A stretch of 64,000 nt of DNA from positions 93,857,825-93,921,824 of the forward strand of contig NC_080543.1 of assembly GCF_028640845.1 (NCBI RefSeq). Direction: 5' to 3'. Position 1 is the first letter of the stretch. Each line of letters opens with the position of its first letter. Of the stretch, positions 33,656-46,110 are shown in pieces. This DNA is from Ahaetulla prasina. Lineage: Eukaryota; Chordata; Lepidosauria; Squamata; Colubridae. The position numbers were made by a program, and so were the translations under genes. The notes beneath the pieces are model-generated. The model ran no database searches and had not been told where the DNA came from. It worked only from the letters and a program-made list of their open reading frames with translations.

Positions 33656-34643
33656 CCATATCTGATTATCAGAAACATACTGCTCCTGCAAATGAACATT
33701 CATTTCATTACTAAGGTCAGTTGTTTGTCAATTGTCCATTAATTTATAAAACACTGAGTTAAGAGGCACTGATAATGAATTATAAGTTGGAGAAATACTT
33801 CTACTTTTTATTTATTTAGGTGACACCTGTATTCTAAATGCATTATTATGAATGAAAGAATACCGATCTCTCTATTCACTGATTCACACTAGAGCTGGCA
33901 AAATACCTGTGAAGAAATCAAGAATTCTTTTGAACCTGGTGCTTGAAGCAGAAGTTTTAACTTAGGATCTTTCAAGGGCCTTCCCAAATAGATGTGCATT
34001 ATAGGAGAGAGGTTTTCTAGAATTGGCATTTCAAGCAGTGGATTCATTTGTAGATGAAGTGGATAAAGTATACCCTCTGAATATTAATTTTATGTTTATA
34101 AAACCAAGAATATTAGGATATACAACTATCTCTTCTCATGCGTTTGCAACAGTAATATATAATGATTTTTGTATTACAGTGAATTGGTCATCACCTGCTC
34201 AATGTACGAGGCAAGGATTATTTAAACTTGTTTTTTTAGTCAGTCCTTTATTAGCTCTTTATTAGAATCAATAATCAGTATTTCATTTAGAAAAACGTAA
34301 AAGTTAAGACATAATGAATAAACTAAAGCAAAATATTATAGAATAAAATTTGGTAAAAATAATAAACAGTCATGTCCATATCAATACAATTAATGGAAAT
34401 AACTTTTAGACAATAATACAAAAGTTGGCCACATTCAAAGAATGAATGATACCAGTCCACTAACAACAATTGTACCTAAAATACATGTATATGCTGCTCT
34501 GTGGTTGCAATAAAGAATTCATTGGCTGATCTGAAAATTCAGTTACTCAGTAAAGTAGTACAGTACATGTGTTACAGTAAGCATTCCACCATCTCTTCAT
34601 TACAAGTCTTGAAAGATAGGGGATTTTATTTAAGGAAAATAGA
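33656..34643. other. No recognised feature
   Basis: The frame 34023-34265 has no recognisable domain. Confidence 0.5.
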
Positions 34644-34644
34644 T

Positions 34645-34705
<61 letters not shown>

Positions 34706-34714
34706 GTAGATAGA
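34644..34714. repeat. (GATA)n microsatellite
   Basis: About 17 tandem GATA units with one interruption (GATAGGTAGATAGAAAG) at the right end. GATA arrays are the Bkm-type repeat first described from snake sex chromosomes, but short arrays occur genome-wide. Confidence 0.95.
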
Positions 34715-35559
34715 AAGATTTTACTTCAACTACAATATTCACAGTGCACTAAAACAAGCTAAGGTTAATGCTTTTCTAGTTTTGGGAATAGTTATCTTAT
34801 TTAGATAACTTGTTGGTATAAAATGATGAGAACACTACTCAAAAACACATCTGTAGGAAGATCTGAAAAAAATCTAGTTGCATATCTATACCTGACACAT
34901 ATTGTTTTAAATTATCCAGCACCTTTTTGTAACCCATTTTCAGTAATATGTCCCATGACAAGCTATAACTCTGTAAGTTTTATGAATCGATCTTCAAACT
35001 GATTCAAAATTACCACAAGAATTGGGGGTTTTTTGGGCTTTTTCTTCTTGCCTCCTATCATTCATATAGGTATGTATATATTTTTTATTGTGATCACAAG
35101 ATATTCTAGACAGAAAAGTGGGTGTAGTGACTCTTTCAAGCTCCAGGACAGGAAATTTTTATTTATTACCTGCTGATGTTTGCACAATATCAGAAGTATT
35201 TCTGAGTCCCATGAAGTCAAACTGATAAAGTCTCCAAGATTTCTGATCCGCAGCTTCTACTGAGTTTTTTCTCCATCTGTAAACCATTTCTTCTTGTGGA
35301 TATCCATCTGTAAATTAAAAGTCATCATCAAATATCTGGTAAATATTTCATAATGTGAACACTACACTTTTCAACTTTCCCCCCCCCTCCTCCTCCTCCT
35401 CTCACATATGTGATTGTAGGCAGCTTAAAGCAAAAAATTATACTCATATAAATAAAGTTAAATGATGAAAACTGATTAACCATAAAAAATGCAGGAGAAT
35501 GCCAACTAACAATTCACAAACAGTACAGCGATCTTGCTGTCCCCCTGCATCTATGGGAT
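34715..35559. other. No recognised feature
   Basis: Only a C8 run followed by (CCT)n near 35380-35401 stands out. Confidence 0.5.
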
Positions 35560-36150
35560 CCCCAGGCCTGATGTCATAGCCATATCTTCAAGCCAGGTCT
35601 TCATCTTTAGCCAATATAGCCACAGGGAAGAGGATGTTCCAGAAGATGGGTGCCATGGCAGGTCCTGGTTCCTGTCATATGAAACTCTTGGTGGACCCAT
35701 AACATATCCTGTTCACCAGGTCTAATGGAATGGATAAATATAACTGGAGAAAGATGCTGCTTCAAATAATCCAGCTCCATGTTTTGTAGATCTTTATAAG
35801 TCATAACCAGCACTTTAAATTGAGCCTGTAAACAAACTGACAACAAATCAAGTTCACAGAGCAGAGGTTTAACATGCACTAATTTGGTATGCACATTACT
35901 CCTGCACTACTTTTTGCACCAGCTTTAATTTCCAGATGTTTTTCAAAAGCATCTCCTGTACAACACATTACAATAATCCATCCAAGAGGTGACCAGGAGA
36001 TGAATGATGGACAGTAGCCTTGTGATCCATGAATGGGTGCAATAGGTGCACAGCTCAAAGTTGCACAAAGGCATTGCTAGCCACGACTGCCACCTGGAGC
36101 AGGAATCCAAGGACCCCTAGTTTGCAACAGAGTCTGTTTGAGTCAGTTCT
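35560..36150 (-). mobile_element. Ancient L2-like LINE fragment
   Basis: On the minus strand a degenerate frame (35894-35607) keeps the L2-like pattern FKVLVMTYKDLQNM-LDYL with HSIRPGEQDMLWVHQ, corresponding to FKVLVTIFKVLHGIGPGYL and HRPVRSHREGLLRVP in the 4.2 kb copy. Further upstream ACATTACAATAATCCATCCA parallels GCATTGCAGTAATCCAGACG. High divergence implies great age. Confidence 0.5.
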
Positions 36151-37275
36151 ATCCTATTCAACATTGAAGTTGATAATTTCCAATCAAAGAAGCAAGGCAA
36201 TAAATAGAAAGCATATAAATAAATAGCTTTTATTTGTTAGGCAAGAATATAAAACAAAATGAAAGCAAAATAGCATGCACGGCCCCATTGTCACTTTAAT
36301 TATGCTGTACTTACAGTATCAGTTGCTAGAGGTTTTCTGAAGGCTCTCTGAAGTCAGAGCTGTTTAAGAACATATGGATCACTTTGCCTATTGCTTTAAT
36401 GCCCCTCAGTTCAATATATCTTGCAAATATGCATATCTTCATAAATAGATAATTTGCATTAAGCAATAAATGATTCCCACAGCTACAGACATTGGCTCCC
36501 ATCTAAAAATATCTTGAATTACAAAGTTGGGAATGAATCCTGACTAAGAGTAATGGGCTATAACAACCCTTTTCTGATTAAGACAGATTTCTGTAGGATT
36601 GTTGTGAAGCCCAATCAAATATTACAAACTTTTCTATGAATTTAAATATAAGTCTTCACTTCCTCAGTTTTAGCAGGCAATTACATCTAAATAATAATTA
36701 TAAATTGTTACAATAACATACATAGGCTGTAGAAACACTTCTGGAATTTCCAAGTTTATAGATTATCTCTTATACTTTTTGCTTTAAGTACCTTTATCTT
36801 CTTATAAGTATATACCTAATAATTCACATACCATTTTATGAACTCTTTCTATATTTAATTAATCAATTTTCTCAAGTTGCTCTGTAGCATGAGAGATGCC
36901 CACAAAACATTAATCTGTTATCACTTAAAATTATTTATAAGTGTCTTTGGAGTATGGCAATCATTTATTTTCAATCAATATTAAAGAGTCACAGTTATAC
37001 TGTAGAGGCTTTTCAATTATGAATCAAAAGTACTTATAGTTCATGATGTTGACTGGTAAAAAGGCCAAGAAGACAATTTATTGTATTGCCAGACAGATTA
37101 TATTAACATATTTTGGGCTAAGAAGTCAGCTTTAAGATATGTGTTATAGCATTTATATCTCCCTGAAGAATGAGTACTTTAGGATTCAAATTTGCTCTGT
37201 TTTCAAATGGAAGTACAAATTTTATGAACCAAAATATGTATATGAGGTTTATATACCAGAATCGCTTCATCATAT
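36151..37275. other. No recognised feature
   Basis: AT-rich unique-looking DNA. Confidence 0.5.
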
Positions 37276-37494
37276 GAGCCATGGTGGTGCAGTGGATAGA
37301 ATTCAGTATCGTAGGCTAACTCTTGTCTACTGCCAGGAGTTTGATTCTGATTGGCTCAAGGTTTGACTCAGACTTCCATGGTCGGTAAAATGAGGACCCA
37401 GGTTGTTGGGGGCAATATGCTGACTCTGTAAACTGCCTAAAGAGGGCTGTAAAGCACTGTGAAGTGATGTATAAGTCTAAGTGCTATTGCTATA
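37276..37494 (+). mobile_element. tRNA-derived squamate SINE (Sauria-like)
   Basis: The A box TGGTGCAGTGG at 37285-37295 matches the polymerase III consensus. The B box GTTTGATTC at 37339-37347 has one mismatch. The body has GGTAAAATGAGGACCCAGGT and the tail ends GTGCTATTGCTATA. It is about 220 bp and nearly full length. Confidence 0.8.
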
Positions 37495-37554
37495 AGACTG
37501 TGATGATGCAAAAGAGATTCAAAAAGAATCAAAGAGATGCACAGAGATGCAAAA

Positions 37555-37713
37555 GATTCCTAAGAGGTCTATAAGGGGCATGCATAAGAGCACCAGCATG
37601 CCTACTGTCCCTGTCCTAATGTTCCCTTTAATTGTATTCATTTTATGTATTCAATTCATGCTTATATATATCATTTAATATGTATTCGACTAAATAAATA
37701 AATAAATAAATAA
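37555..37713 (+). mobile_element. CR1-type LINE 3' end fragment
   Basis: CCTAAGAGGTCTATAAGGGG, GCATAAGAGCACCAGCATGC and TGTCCCTGTCCTAATGTTCC match the last codons and 3' UTR of the CR1 at 42.5-44.1 kb. It ends in an (AAATA)n/(TAAA)n tail at 37688-37713. Confidence 0.8.
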
Positions 37714-40439
37714 AATGGGAAATCACCATCTTTTAAACAGCATAGGCCACATGCACTGAAGTACAAGACCTCCATAAGATATATAACAAGTCATGAGCCT
37801 GTACTCATGGGTTTTTGGATCAGAAGTTCTAAAACCATCATCTGAATTCTTAATTTAGATTGATGTAATTGTCAGGATCTTTAGACTGCATCCAGTACAA
37901 CTTGTTACCACTGCAGAATAACAGACTGCTACACTGTTTATAATAAATTGGAATGCGATGCCTTCTGAGGCTCTTCTAACTCTGTCTGACTGTCAAAACT
38001 AATTTTCCATGTAGTAATTCCCATAATGTTTTATTGTGATGTTCTCTCTTTTAGTTTGAAGTCATTGAGTTTTGCTCTCTAAAGCAACAGAGAACTAATC
38101 TGTTCTATCACTTACTCTTCAGTCTCTTAATATTTTAAAATGATTATAATTATTTTCTTTCCTAAACTCTTTTATAGGTGAAATATACCTGATTCCTTTA
38201 ATCTTATGTTGTAAATATTTTATCTATATGGCTCATTATATATTGTGATATCATCTTGCAGCACACAGAACTTTCTATTATTCTATCAAGCTAAACCAAG
38301 CCTTTATTTCTATTTTGCTTTTTATAAATTGTTTTAGTACAACTTTAGTTATCTGAGTGTCATGTTTGTTCCTCTACTGGCACTAAAGGAGAGTGTAGGG
38401 ACAGAATTAATCACTGATAGAGAATAATTAAATGGTGGTTAAATCTGTCAATGTTCATCCTATTCAGTATTTCACTTTCCCAATTGTTCTGCATTACTTT
38501 ATAAATTGAGGTAAAGGGTTTATATATAATTTGGTATATAATTATATAGAATAACTTTTCTGCTTTGTGTTATATGCGCTTTTAGAACATGAACCTTTTG
38601 CAAATTTTGTCCAATTTAATATTATGCATTGTTTGTCTTAAGGTGCATATTTCTGACTCACAGATTGTCACAAAATTCTAAAAAGTTATCACTTTGGTGT
38701 TCATGTAGGCTTGTGAAGTGTGAACTGGGTAAATAAACATAAAATTAAATATATTCATTGTCCCTGGAACAAAATGATTACTTATAGTTTTCTTCAATAT
38801 TCCTGGGCTTTCATGCATACTTTTCTTCCACAGCCATGTTAGTTTTTAAGTGGAATCAAAAATTGAAGAATAAAGATGTAGAAACAATAGCTGTTTCTGT
38901 ACTGGGCCCACCTATGTACACTTTACATTTATTTGACTTTATTTGACCAAAAATGGCCTAGCTACATATCCCCTAGGTTTATATGGCAGATCAAATAGCT
39001 ATTTTGTCACACATGTTGGATTCTATCACACTGATACAACTAAAAAGTGAGAGCGGATGTAGTTCTGAAGTCTTGGCATTCTCTCTTTTCTTTTGCTTCA
39101 TTGCAACTAACTATTATCATGCATTATGAAAGCCAGCATGCTTCCATAGCCAAAAAAACCACTAATTGAGCATTGTTTAAGCTGTTGGCATAATTAGCTT
39201 TGTTGTGCCCACAATCCAGCACCACCCCAGACTGGAAACAATTATCACACCTGTAGGACTGCCAGGTTTAATGGAAATAAGGCTGCTTCCACCAAATTAA
39301 AAATGAAACATTCTGTTAAATATTGTTCACATGCATTTATATGCTTTAAAGTATGAAAGGGCTATGTATACATACTGTGTAAACAGCTTACAGCTACCCA
39401 ATATTTCTTCCTCAATCATAATCAAAGGCTGTGTTGATGAGTTCCTGCCAACAAGTAAAAACTTGCTGGGCCTGTACCTTGCCTGTAGATTGTATATTTT
39501 CATTCACAATCATTTCTGATTTCCTGCTGGCAAATGATAGGAATCTCAACTATTCTTCAGCCAAATTAGGTGGGTGGTCAGTCAAAACGCTAGTAGCACA
39601 AAATCCTTTTATTATTCTTCTGGCATGTTACTCTTTATATTTGTTCTGTCCATCAGGACTAATTCAACTATGAAAGCTGTTCAGAAAATTATTCTTCATG
39701 GCAACAGATTGCAAGGAGCTTGTAATGTCTGAGACATTTCACACTGCAATCGGTTTCTGGACTATCCATGCACAGTTCCTTTCCCTCCTCTTTAAACAAT
39801 TTACTGAAATAGAAATTGTAGAAGTAGAGAGAGTCATTGTTACTCTCCCTGTTCCTTTCTCATTCCTGATCTTTCCCTTTTGTAGCTGTTGTAACAAATT
39901 AATTTACAGACAAGACTTAGGAAGGTTTCAACCAGGTATATCATCAGCCAGGTATAGATTTGCCAGCATATATAATTGATCAGATCACTTTCTAGTTGCC
40001 CTGGAGTTCCCTAGGACTGCCCCCTACTGCAGGGAAGCTGGACACATTCAATCATTCCACCCAGATGCCTGTTGGTTCCTGAGGGAGTGCGGTGATGTTC
40101 TTGAAGGTCTGATGCACATTCCTATTAAAGGCTTTGATCATGACCTGAAATGATAGGGCTGCTGGGACTTTTGATGAAATCATGCTTATGCAGCCTCTTC
40201 CTTTTCTTGGATTCTGGGTTTCTTTCTAGTTTTCAGAGGAGCTAAGGGGTTGAAATGCGAGAAGAGATATTTAGAGCACTGCTGGAGGACAATGAGGAAT
40301 GAATTTTATGAAGCACAAACTACAGCCACAATTAAGATGTCAGGGTTATCCTGCCTCATAGTTGCCATAAGGCTTATCATTTGTTGTTATGGACAGTGAA
40401 ACAGCAATATTTTTGCACCATTATTATGCTGGGGGATAG
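37714..40439. other. Gene-free stretch
   Basis: About 2.7 kb with no recognised gene or repeat family. Short frames at 39331-39979 lack domains. Confidence 0.5.
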
Positions 40440-41278
40440 CTATCTCTATATTTCCTTTCTTTGTGACCCAGATTGAGGCTGTGGGGGCCTGGATGGGGGA
40501 CAACAAGCTTTGACAATAAGCTTTGACTGAACCCTGATAAGACCAAATGGCCTTGGATATGTGGGGCTCTGGGATATGAGACTCACTTTGCTCATGAATG
40601 CACCATCCGCACATGCGTGTGGCAACACACAACACACACATCATGTGTGCACGCTGTCCGTGCATGCATGCAGCGTCAAAACACATGGCAATTTGCTCTT
40701 ATGTGCCTTCTGAGCATGTATGCAGTGTCAAAAACACAGCGATATAGGACAGGATTGTGCGCAGGTGGGCAGGGGTGGCATCCACAGGTCACAACTACTG
40801 GTTTGCCCAAACCAATCCAAACTAGCAACAGCCCACCACTGCCTATAAAGCCCCTCATGCCATGGTGGAATCATCTCTCTCCAATCATTTCTACTTGTCC
40901 CATTCAATTAAGCAGGAGAGGTGTACTGACGGTCCTGTCACTTAAGACTAATCATTTTTCCAGATACAGAAAGTATGCCTTTCTGTCACAACATCTGCCC
41001 CTTGGAATAACAGTCTGCTCTTGATTAGAAGGCACTGACACTGCCAGCTGATATGTCACAAAGCTTTGAAGGGCTGAATGTGTTCCTAGACACAGAGTTC
41101 AAATAGTTAGTTGGCGCCTGTGTAGTTGTTGATTTATGGCACATTAACTTTACCTTTGCTAGTATTGTAAGTATTGATGTTTTAGGTTGTTTATATTTTG
41201 AATTTAAATATGGTTAGATGCCTAGAATCACTATAATGAGGTAGGTATTATTGAACAATAAATAAATACATAATAAAA
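40440..41278 (+). mobile_element. Ancient L2-like LINE, with MITE inside
   Basis: At 40466-40560 a decayed frame retains the pattern of LKLNPSKTEWLWM (AACCCTGATAAGACCAAATG). At 41185-41278 GTTTATATTTTGAATTTAAA, TAGATGCCTAGAATCAC and AATAAATAAATAC resemble an L2-type 3' end. The region between is too divergent to translate. Confidence 0.4.
40770..40841. mobile_element. Short hAT-like MITE, relative of 26290-26386
   Basis: CAGGGGTGGCATCCACAGGT and AGCAACAGCCCACCACTG resemble the ends of the 97-bp MITE, with ACTACTGGTTTGCCC shared internally. The flanks do not match, so it is either old or truncated. Confidence 0.5.
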
Positions 41279-42329
41279 TTTATTTATTATTTAATTTATT
41301 TATTATTTATTATTTAAATTTGTATACCGCCCTTCTCCCGAAGGACTCAGGGCGGTTCACAGCCAGATAAAATAGACAATAATATTACAATATAAATACT
41401 ATTAAAATACAATTAAAAAACTTATTCAATTGGCCGAAATTAAAATTTAGAATAAATGATAAAAAACCCATTAAAAAACCCACAAATTTAAAAACTAATC
41501 CAGTCCTGCGCAGATAAATAAGTGTGTTTTAAGCTCGCGACGGAAGGTCCGGAGGTCCGGGAGTTGATGAAGTCCTGGGGGGAGTTCGTTCCAGAGGGCG
41601 GGAGCCCCCACAGAGAAGGCCCTTCCTCTGGGTGTCGCCAGACGACACTGTCTCGCTGACGGCACCCTGAGGAGTCCCTCTCTGTGAGAGCGCACAGGTC
41701 GGTGAGAGGTATTCGGTAGCAGTAGGCGGTCCCGTAAATAGCCCGGCCCTATGCCATGGAGCGCTTTGAAGACGTTCACCAGAACCTTGAAGCGCACCCG
41801 GAAAGCCACAGGTAGCCAGTGCAGTCTGCGCAGGATAGGTGTCATACGGGAGCCACGAGGGGCTCCCTATATCACCCGCGCAGCTGCATTCTGGACTAAC
41901 TGAAGCCTCCGGATGCCCCTCAAGGGGAGCCCCATGTAGAGAGCATTGCAGTAATCCAGACGAGACGTCACGAGGGCGTGAGTGACTGTGCACAAGGCAT
42001 CCCGGTCTAGAAAGGGGCGCAACTGGCGCACCAGGCGAACCTGGTGGAAAGCTCTCCTGGAGACGGCTGTCAGGTGGTCTTCAAAAGACAGCCATTCATC
42101 CAGGAGAATGCCCAGATTGCGCACCCTCTCCATCGGGGCCAGTGACTCGCCCCCAACAGTCAGCCGTGGACTCAGCTGACTGTACCGGGATGCCGGCATC
42201 CACAGCCACTCTGTCTTGGAAGGATTGAGCTTGAGCCTGTTTCTCCCCATACAGACCCGTACGGCTTCCAAACACCGGGACAGCACTTCGATGGCTTCAT
42301 TGGGGTGGCCCGGTGTGGAAAAGTACAGC
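41279..42329 (-). mobile_element. L2-like LINE, 5'-truncated
   Basis: A (TTTA)/(ATT) tail at 41279-41322, then the reversed 3' hairpin (CCGCCCTTCTCCCGAAGGAC) and coding region, ending abruptly at about 42329 within the YADDTQLY block. It is close in sequence to the 4.0-5.5 kb copy, with a longer-diverged 3' UTR. Confidence 0.85.
41495..42329 (-). pseudogene. L2-like ORF2 C-terminal fragment with one nonsense codon
   Basis: The frame runs from LYFSTPGHPNEAIEVLSRCL through LKLNPSKTEWLWM and AFHQVRLVRQLRPFLDRD to the C-terminal WNELPPGLHQLPDLRTF and stop at 41495. The single lesion is a TAG at about 41864 where the 4.2 kb copy has a Glu codon (VIEGAPR). The frame upstream of 42329 is flanking sequence. 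RT palm motifs upstream of LYFST are absent. Confidence 0.8.
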
Positions 42330-42524
42330 TTTTTATTCATGTGGCTCAGTTTTACATAGCCAGAATCCGTTGCCATCTGTTGCTTTAAAATGTTACTACA
42401 TTGAGAAGCTCTTGAGCAAACCCTGATCTTTTTCAGCAAAAGAAAAAAGTGAGGAGGGTTAAGTAAATAGCATGTATTTGCCATACAGTGAGAGGTAGCT
42501 AATTTGTATCCCAGGAAAATGATT
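42330..42524. other. Short unassigned gap between two LINEs
   Basis: No motif recognised between the truncated L2-like copy and the CR1 start. Confidence 0.4.
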
Positions 42525-44155
42525 GCATATACATTGTGGAGTCTGTGCTTTCCACTAATATAGCAGAACCCCTAAGCATAATCTTTGATAAAGCTTTCAT
42601 GACCAGTTCCCTTCCCAAACTTTGGTCACTAGCCACAGTCATCCCAAACTTCAAAAAAGGAGACCCCAGCTTAGTTGAAAATTACAGACCAATCTCTCTA
42701 TGCTGCATCACCTGCAAAGTAATGGAAACAATCATCAACCAATCCATTACCTTCCACTTAGAAATAAACAACCTACTCTCTAATAAACAATTTGGTTTCA
42801 GAAAAAAATTATCATGTAACTTACAACTTCTCCACTGTAAAAACATATGGACTACAAATCTTGATCAAGGCAAAGCAATAGATGCAATATACATAGATTT
42901 CTGCAAAGCTTTTGACTCAGTAGTACATGATAAACTCCTCCTAAAACTAAAATCCTATGGTATTTCAGGACCTCTTCACAATTGGATATCTGCTTTTCTG
43001 TCTAACAGACAACAAGTGGTAAAAATTGGCAATGCTCTATCAAATCCTGTTCCTGTCAAGAGTGGCGTTCCTCAAGGTAGCGTTCTTGGACCAACACTCT
43101 TCATACTATACATAAATGATCTTTGTGACCATATCTCAAGTAATTGTGTTCGCTTTGCTGACGATGTCAAACTATTTAACACCACTGACAATACATCTAC
43201 CATTCAAAAAGACCTTGATCTTCTAACTGCTTGGTCTAAAACTTGGCAACTCCAAATCTCAACCAGCAAATGCTCAGTCTTACATATTGGAAAAAAGAAC
43301 CCAAACACTAAGTACATACTTGATGGACATTGCCTTACAGATGACCCCCACCCTGTTAAAGACCTTGGAGTTTTCATATCAAATGATCTAAGTGCCAAAG
43401 CCCACTGCAACTACATAGCAAAAAAGGCTCTAAGAGTTGTAAACCTAATCTTGAGTAGCTTCTTTTCCAAAAACACTACACTACTAACCAGAGCATATAA
43501 AACATTTGCTAGGCCAATCCTTGAATACAGCTTGCCTGTCTGGAACCCACACCACATGTGTGACATCAATACAATTGAACGTGTCCAGAAATATTTTACA
43601 AGAAGAGTTCTCCATTCCTCTGAAAACAACAAAACACCTTATCCCACCAGACTTGAAATCCTGGGTTTAGAAAACTTAGAACTCCGTCACCTTCGACAAG
43701 ACCTAAGTTTAACTCACAGAATCATCTATTGTAATGTTCTTCCTGTTAAAGACTACTTCAGCTTCAATTATAATAATACAAGAGCAACCAATAGATTTAA
43801 ACTTAATGTTAACCGCTTCAATCTAGATTGCAGAAAATATGACTTCTGTAATAGAGTTATCAGTGCTTGGAATACATTACCTGACTCTGTGGACTCTTCT
43901 CATAATCCCCAAAGCTTTAACCAAAAACTTTCTACTATTGACCTCACCCCATTCCTAAGAGGACTATAAGGGGGGTGCATAAGAGCACAAACGTGCCTAC
44001 CATTCCTGTCCTATTGTTTTTTATTCTTATTTATTCTTTTATTCTTATACATATATGCTTATACTTCCTCATATTTCCTCATATATATGTTTATATACTA
44101 TGATTGTGACAAAAATAAAATTAATTAAATAAATAAATAAATAAAAAAATAAATA
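42525..44155 (+). mobile_element. CR1-type LINE, 5'-truncated, with (TAAA)n tail
   Basis: It starts inside the RT N-terminal region at about 42525 and continues through the stop at 43969, a 3' UTR (GGACTATAAGGGGGGTGCAT, CATTCCTGTCCTATTG) and an AAATAAATAAAT tail to about 44155. It serves as the best reference in this window for the fragments at 6.2, 24.0, 37.6, 45.7 and 62.2 kb. Confidence 0.85.
42536..43969 (+). pseudogene. CR1 ORF2 fragment: reverse transcriptase and C-terminal domain, uninterrupted
   Basis: 477 codons are open from a GTG at 42536 to TAA, and no ATG start is implied. Approximate residue positions: NYRPISL (49-55), QFGFR (85-89), first catalytic aspartate in AIYIDFCKAFDS (117-128), SGVPQGSVLGPTLF (176-189), FADD (207-210), then thumb and a C-terminal domain ending DLTPFLRGL. 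The apurinic endonuclease domain and ORF1 are missing, so autonomous movement is excluded even though the RT frame is intact. No stops over 1.4 kb suggests a recent insertion. Confidence 0.85.
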
Positions 44156-44744
44156 AAAATATCAGTTTTATTAATTGATCTGATTTATAAACTGGCATAA
44201 TTTTGTGACGCCAAATGGTTTACAGAAATAAAAACATCCACAATGGAACAATAGAAGCTCAAACAGTGATTCCATAAAAAGCAAATATAATTAAATTAAA
44301 ACTGTATACCCAAAAAAAAGGGTTAACATTTTTATTATATAGCAAATTGCCAGGCTCCAAAATAAAGCTTCAACCTTTAGCATGATGTGTATTTCCAAGA
44401 ATGGCTGTAGACTTCAGATCCTTTTGCTATAGACATAGCGTGGTGTGAACCAAGGGAAGCATAAAGGGAAGAGAAACTTAAACTGTGTGTATATACTGCG
44501 TATAGTGACTTAATTTCTGAAATTTTCTTCTTTTTTTGATGCTGAACGCTAACTATAGATACAAAATCTTGAGACATGGAATAATTTATAATTCCAGTAT
44601 TCAAATATCCTAATATTCAATGTTTATTCTTACCTTTTGATGATGTTGAATACAACACTTCAGAAAAACACTTCGATTAGCATAATTGTTGAGAAGATCC
44701 TATCAAGTTTCTTTTGATTGCACAATGCATTGTGCCAAAGAAAA
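44156..44744. other. No clearly recognised feature
   Basis: 44170-44300 vaguely resembles a reversed L2-like 3' end (TTTATAAACTGGCATAATTT, GGTTTACAGAAATAAAA). The rest is unassigned. Confidence 0.35.
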
Positions 44745-45162
44745 GTAATAATAATAATATCAGAGTTGGAAGGGACCTTGGAGGTCTTCTAGTTCAACCC
44801 CCAGCCCAGGCAGGAAACCCTACACCACTTCAGACAAATGGCTATCCAACATTTTCTTAAAAATTTCCAGCGTTGGAGCATTCACAACTTCTGCAGGCAA
44901 GTTGTTCCACTTATTAATTGTTCTAACTGTCAGGAAATTTCTCCTTAGTTGCTTCTCTCCTTGATTAGTTTCCACCCATTGCTTCTTGTCCTACCCTCAG
45001 ATGCTTTGGAGAATAGTTTGACTCCCTCTTCTATGTGGCAGTCCCTGAGATATTGGAACACTGCTATCATGTGTCCCCTAGTCCTTCTTTTCATTAAACT
45101 AGACATACCGAGTTCCTGCAACTGTTCTTCATATGTTTTAGCCTCCAGTCCCCTAATCATCT

Positions 45163-45661
45163 TGAAGAGGGCCATGAAAATATTTACAGATCCCTCACAT
45201 CCAGGACATAAACTGTTTCAACTCCTACCCTCAAAACGACGCTATAGAGCACTGCACACCAGAACAACTAGACACAAGAACAGTTTTTTCCCGAAGGCCA
45301 TCACTCTGCTAAACAAATAATTCCCTCAACACTGTCAAATTATTTACTAAATCTGCACTACTATTAATCTTCTCATCGTTCCCATCACCAATCTCTTTCC
45401 ACTTATGACTGTATGACTGTAACTTTGTTGCTGGCAATCCTTATGATTTATATTGATATATTGACCATCAGTTGTGTTGTAAATGTTGTATCTTGATGAA
45501 CGTATCTTTTCTTTTATGTACACTGAGAGCATATGCACCAAGACAAATTCCTTGTGTGTCCAATCACACTTGGCCAATAAAAAATTCTATTCTATTCTAT
45601 TCTATTCTATTCTATTCTATTCTATTCTATTCTATTCTATTCTATTCTATTCTATTCTATT
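45163..45661 (+). mobile_element. Snake1-type LINE 3' end, nested in CR1
   Basis: It begins AAGAGGGCCATGAAAATATT and contains a 50-codon frame remnant (HPGHKLFQLLPSKRRYRALH, NSFFPKAITLLNK) to TAA at 45318, then the conserved UTR and about 15 ATTCT pentamers ending at 45661. It is 5'-truncated at the same coding position as the 60.3 kb copy. Confidence 0.85.
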
Positions 45662-45700
45662 CTCTGCACTCTTTCTAGAGCCTCAACATCTTTTTCCATC

Positions 45701-45912
45701 TTTTTTTTTATTTTGTCACAACATTATATACAAGCACATACAATGAAAGGAAACAATAGGACAGGAACGGTAGGCACTTTTGTGCACTTATGCACGCCCC
45801 TTATAGTCCTCTTAGGAATGGGGTGAGGTCAATGGTAGACCGGTTTTGGTTAAAGCTTTTGGGAGTTTGAGAAGAGATCACAGAGTCAGGTAGTGTATTC
45901 CAAGCATTAACA
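45701..45912 (-). mobile_element. CR1-type LINE 3' end, nested in classical CR1
   Basis: The plus strand reads TTTTGTCACAACATTATATA, GACAGGAACGGTAGGCAC, CTTATAGTCCTCTTAGGAAT: the reverse complement of the 42.5 kb CR1 3' end, truncated after about 210 bp at AGTGTATTCCAAGCATTAAC. Confidence 0.8.
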
Positions 45913-46110
45913 ACAACCAAAACTGGCAATATTCCAAGTGTGGCCTTACCAAGGCATTATAAAATGGTATTAACACTTCACGTGATCTTGATTCTATCCC
46001 TCTATTTATGCAGCCCAGAACTGTGTTGGCTTTTTTGGCAGCTGCTGCACACTGCTGGCTCATATCTAAATGGTTGAATCTAGAATCTACTTTCACCCCT
46101 CAATGTGAAA

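Larger units (their letters stand above)
44745..46110 (-). mobile_element. Classical CR1 LINE split by two nested LINEs
   Basis: Three minus-strand blocks belong to one element: 45913-46110 ([30 protein letters not shown]), 45662-45700 (EKDVEALERVQR) and 44760-45162 (MIRGLEAKTYEEQLQELG, RTRGHMIAVFQYLRD), followed by the CR1 3' UTR (GGAAGGGACCTTGGAGGTC on the plus strand) and a TAATAAT tail at 44745. The order matches the CR1 protein, so the insertions at 45163-45661 and 45701-45912 came later. Confidence 0.75.
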
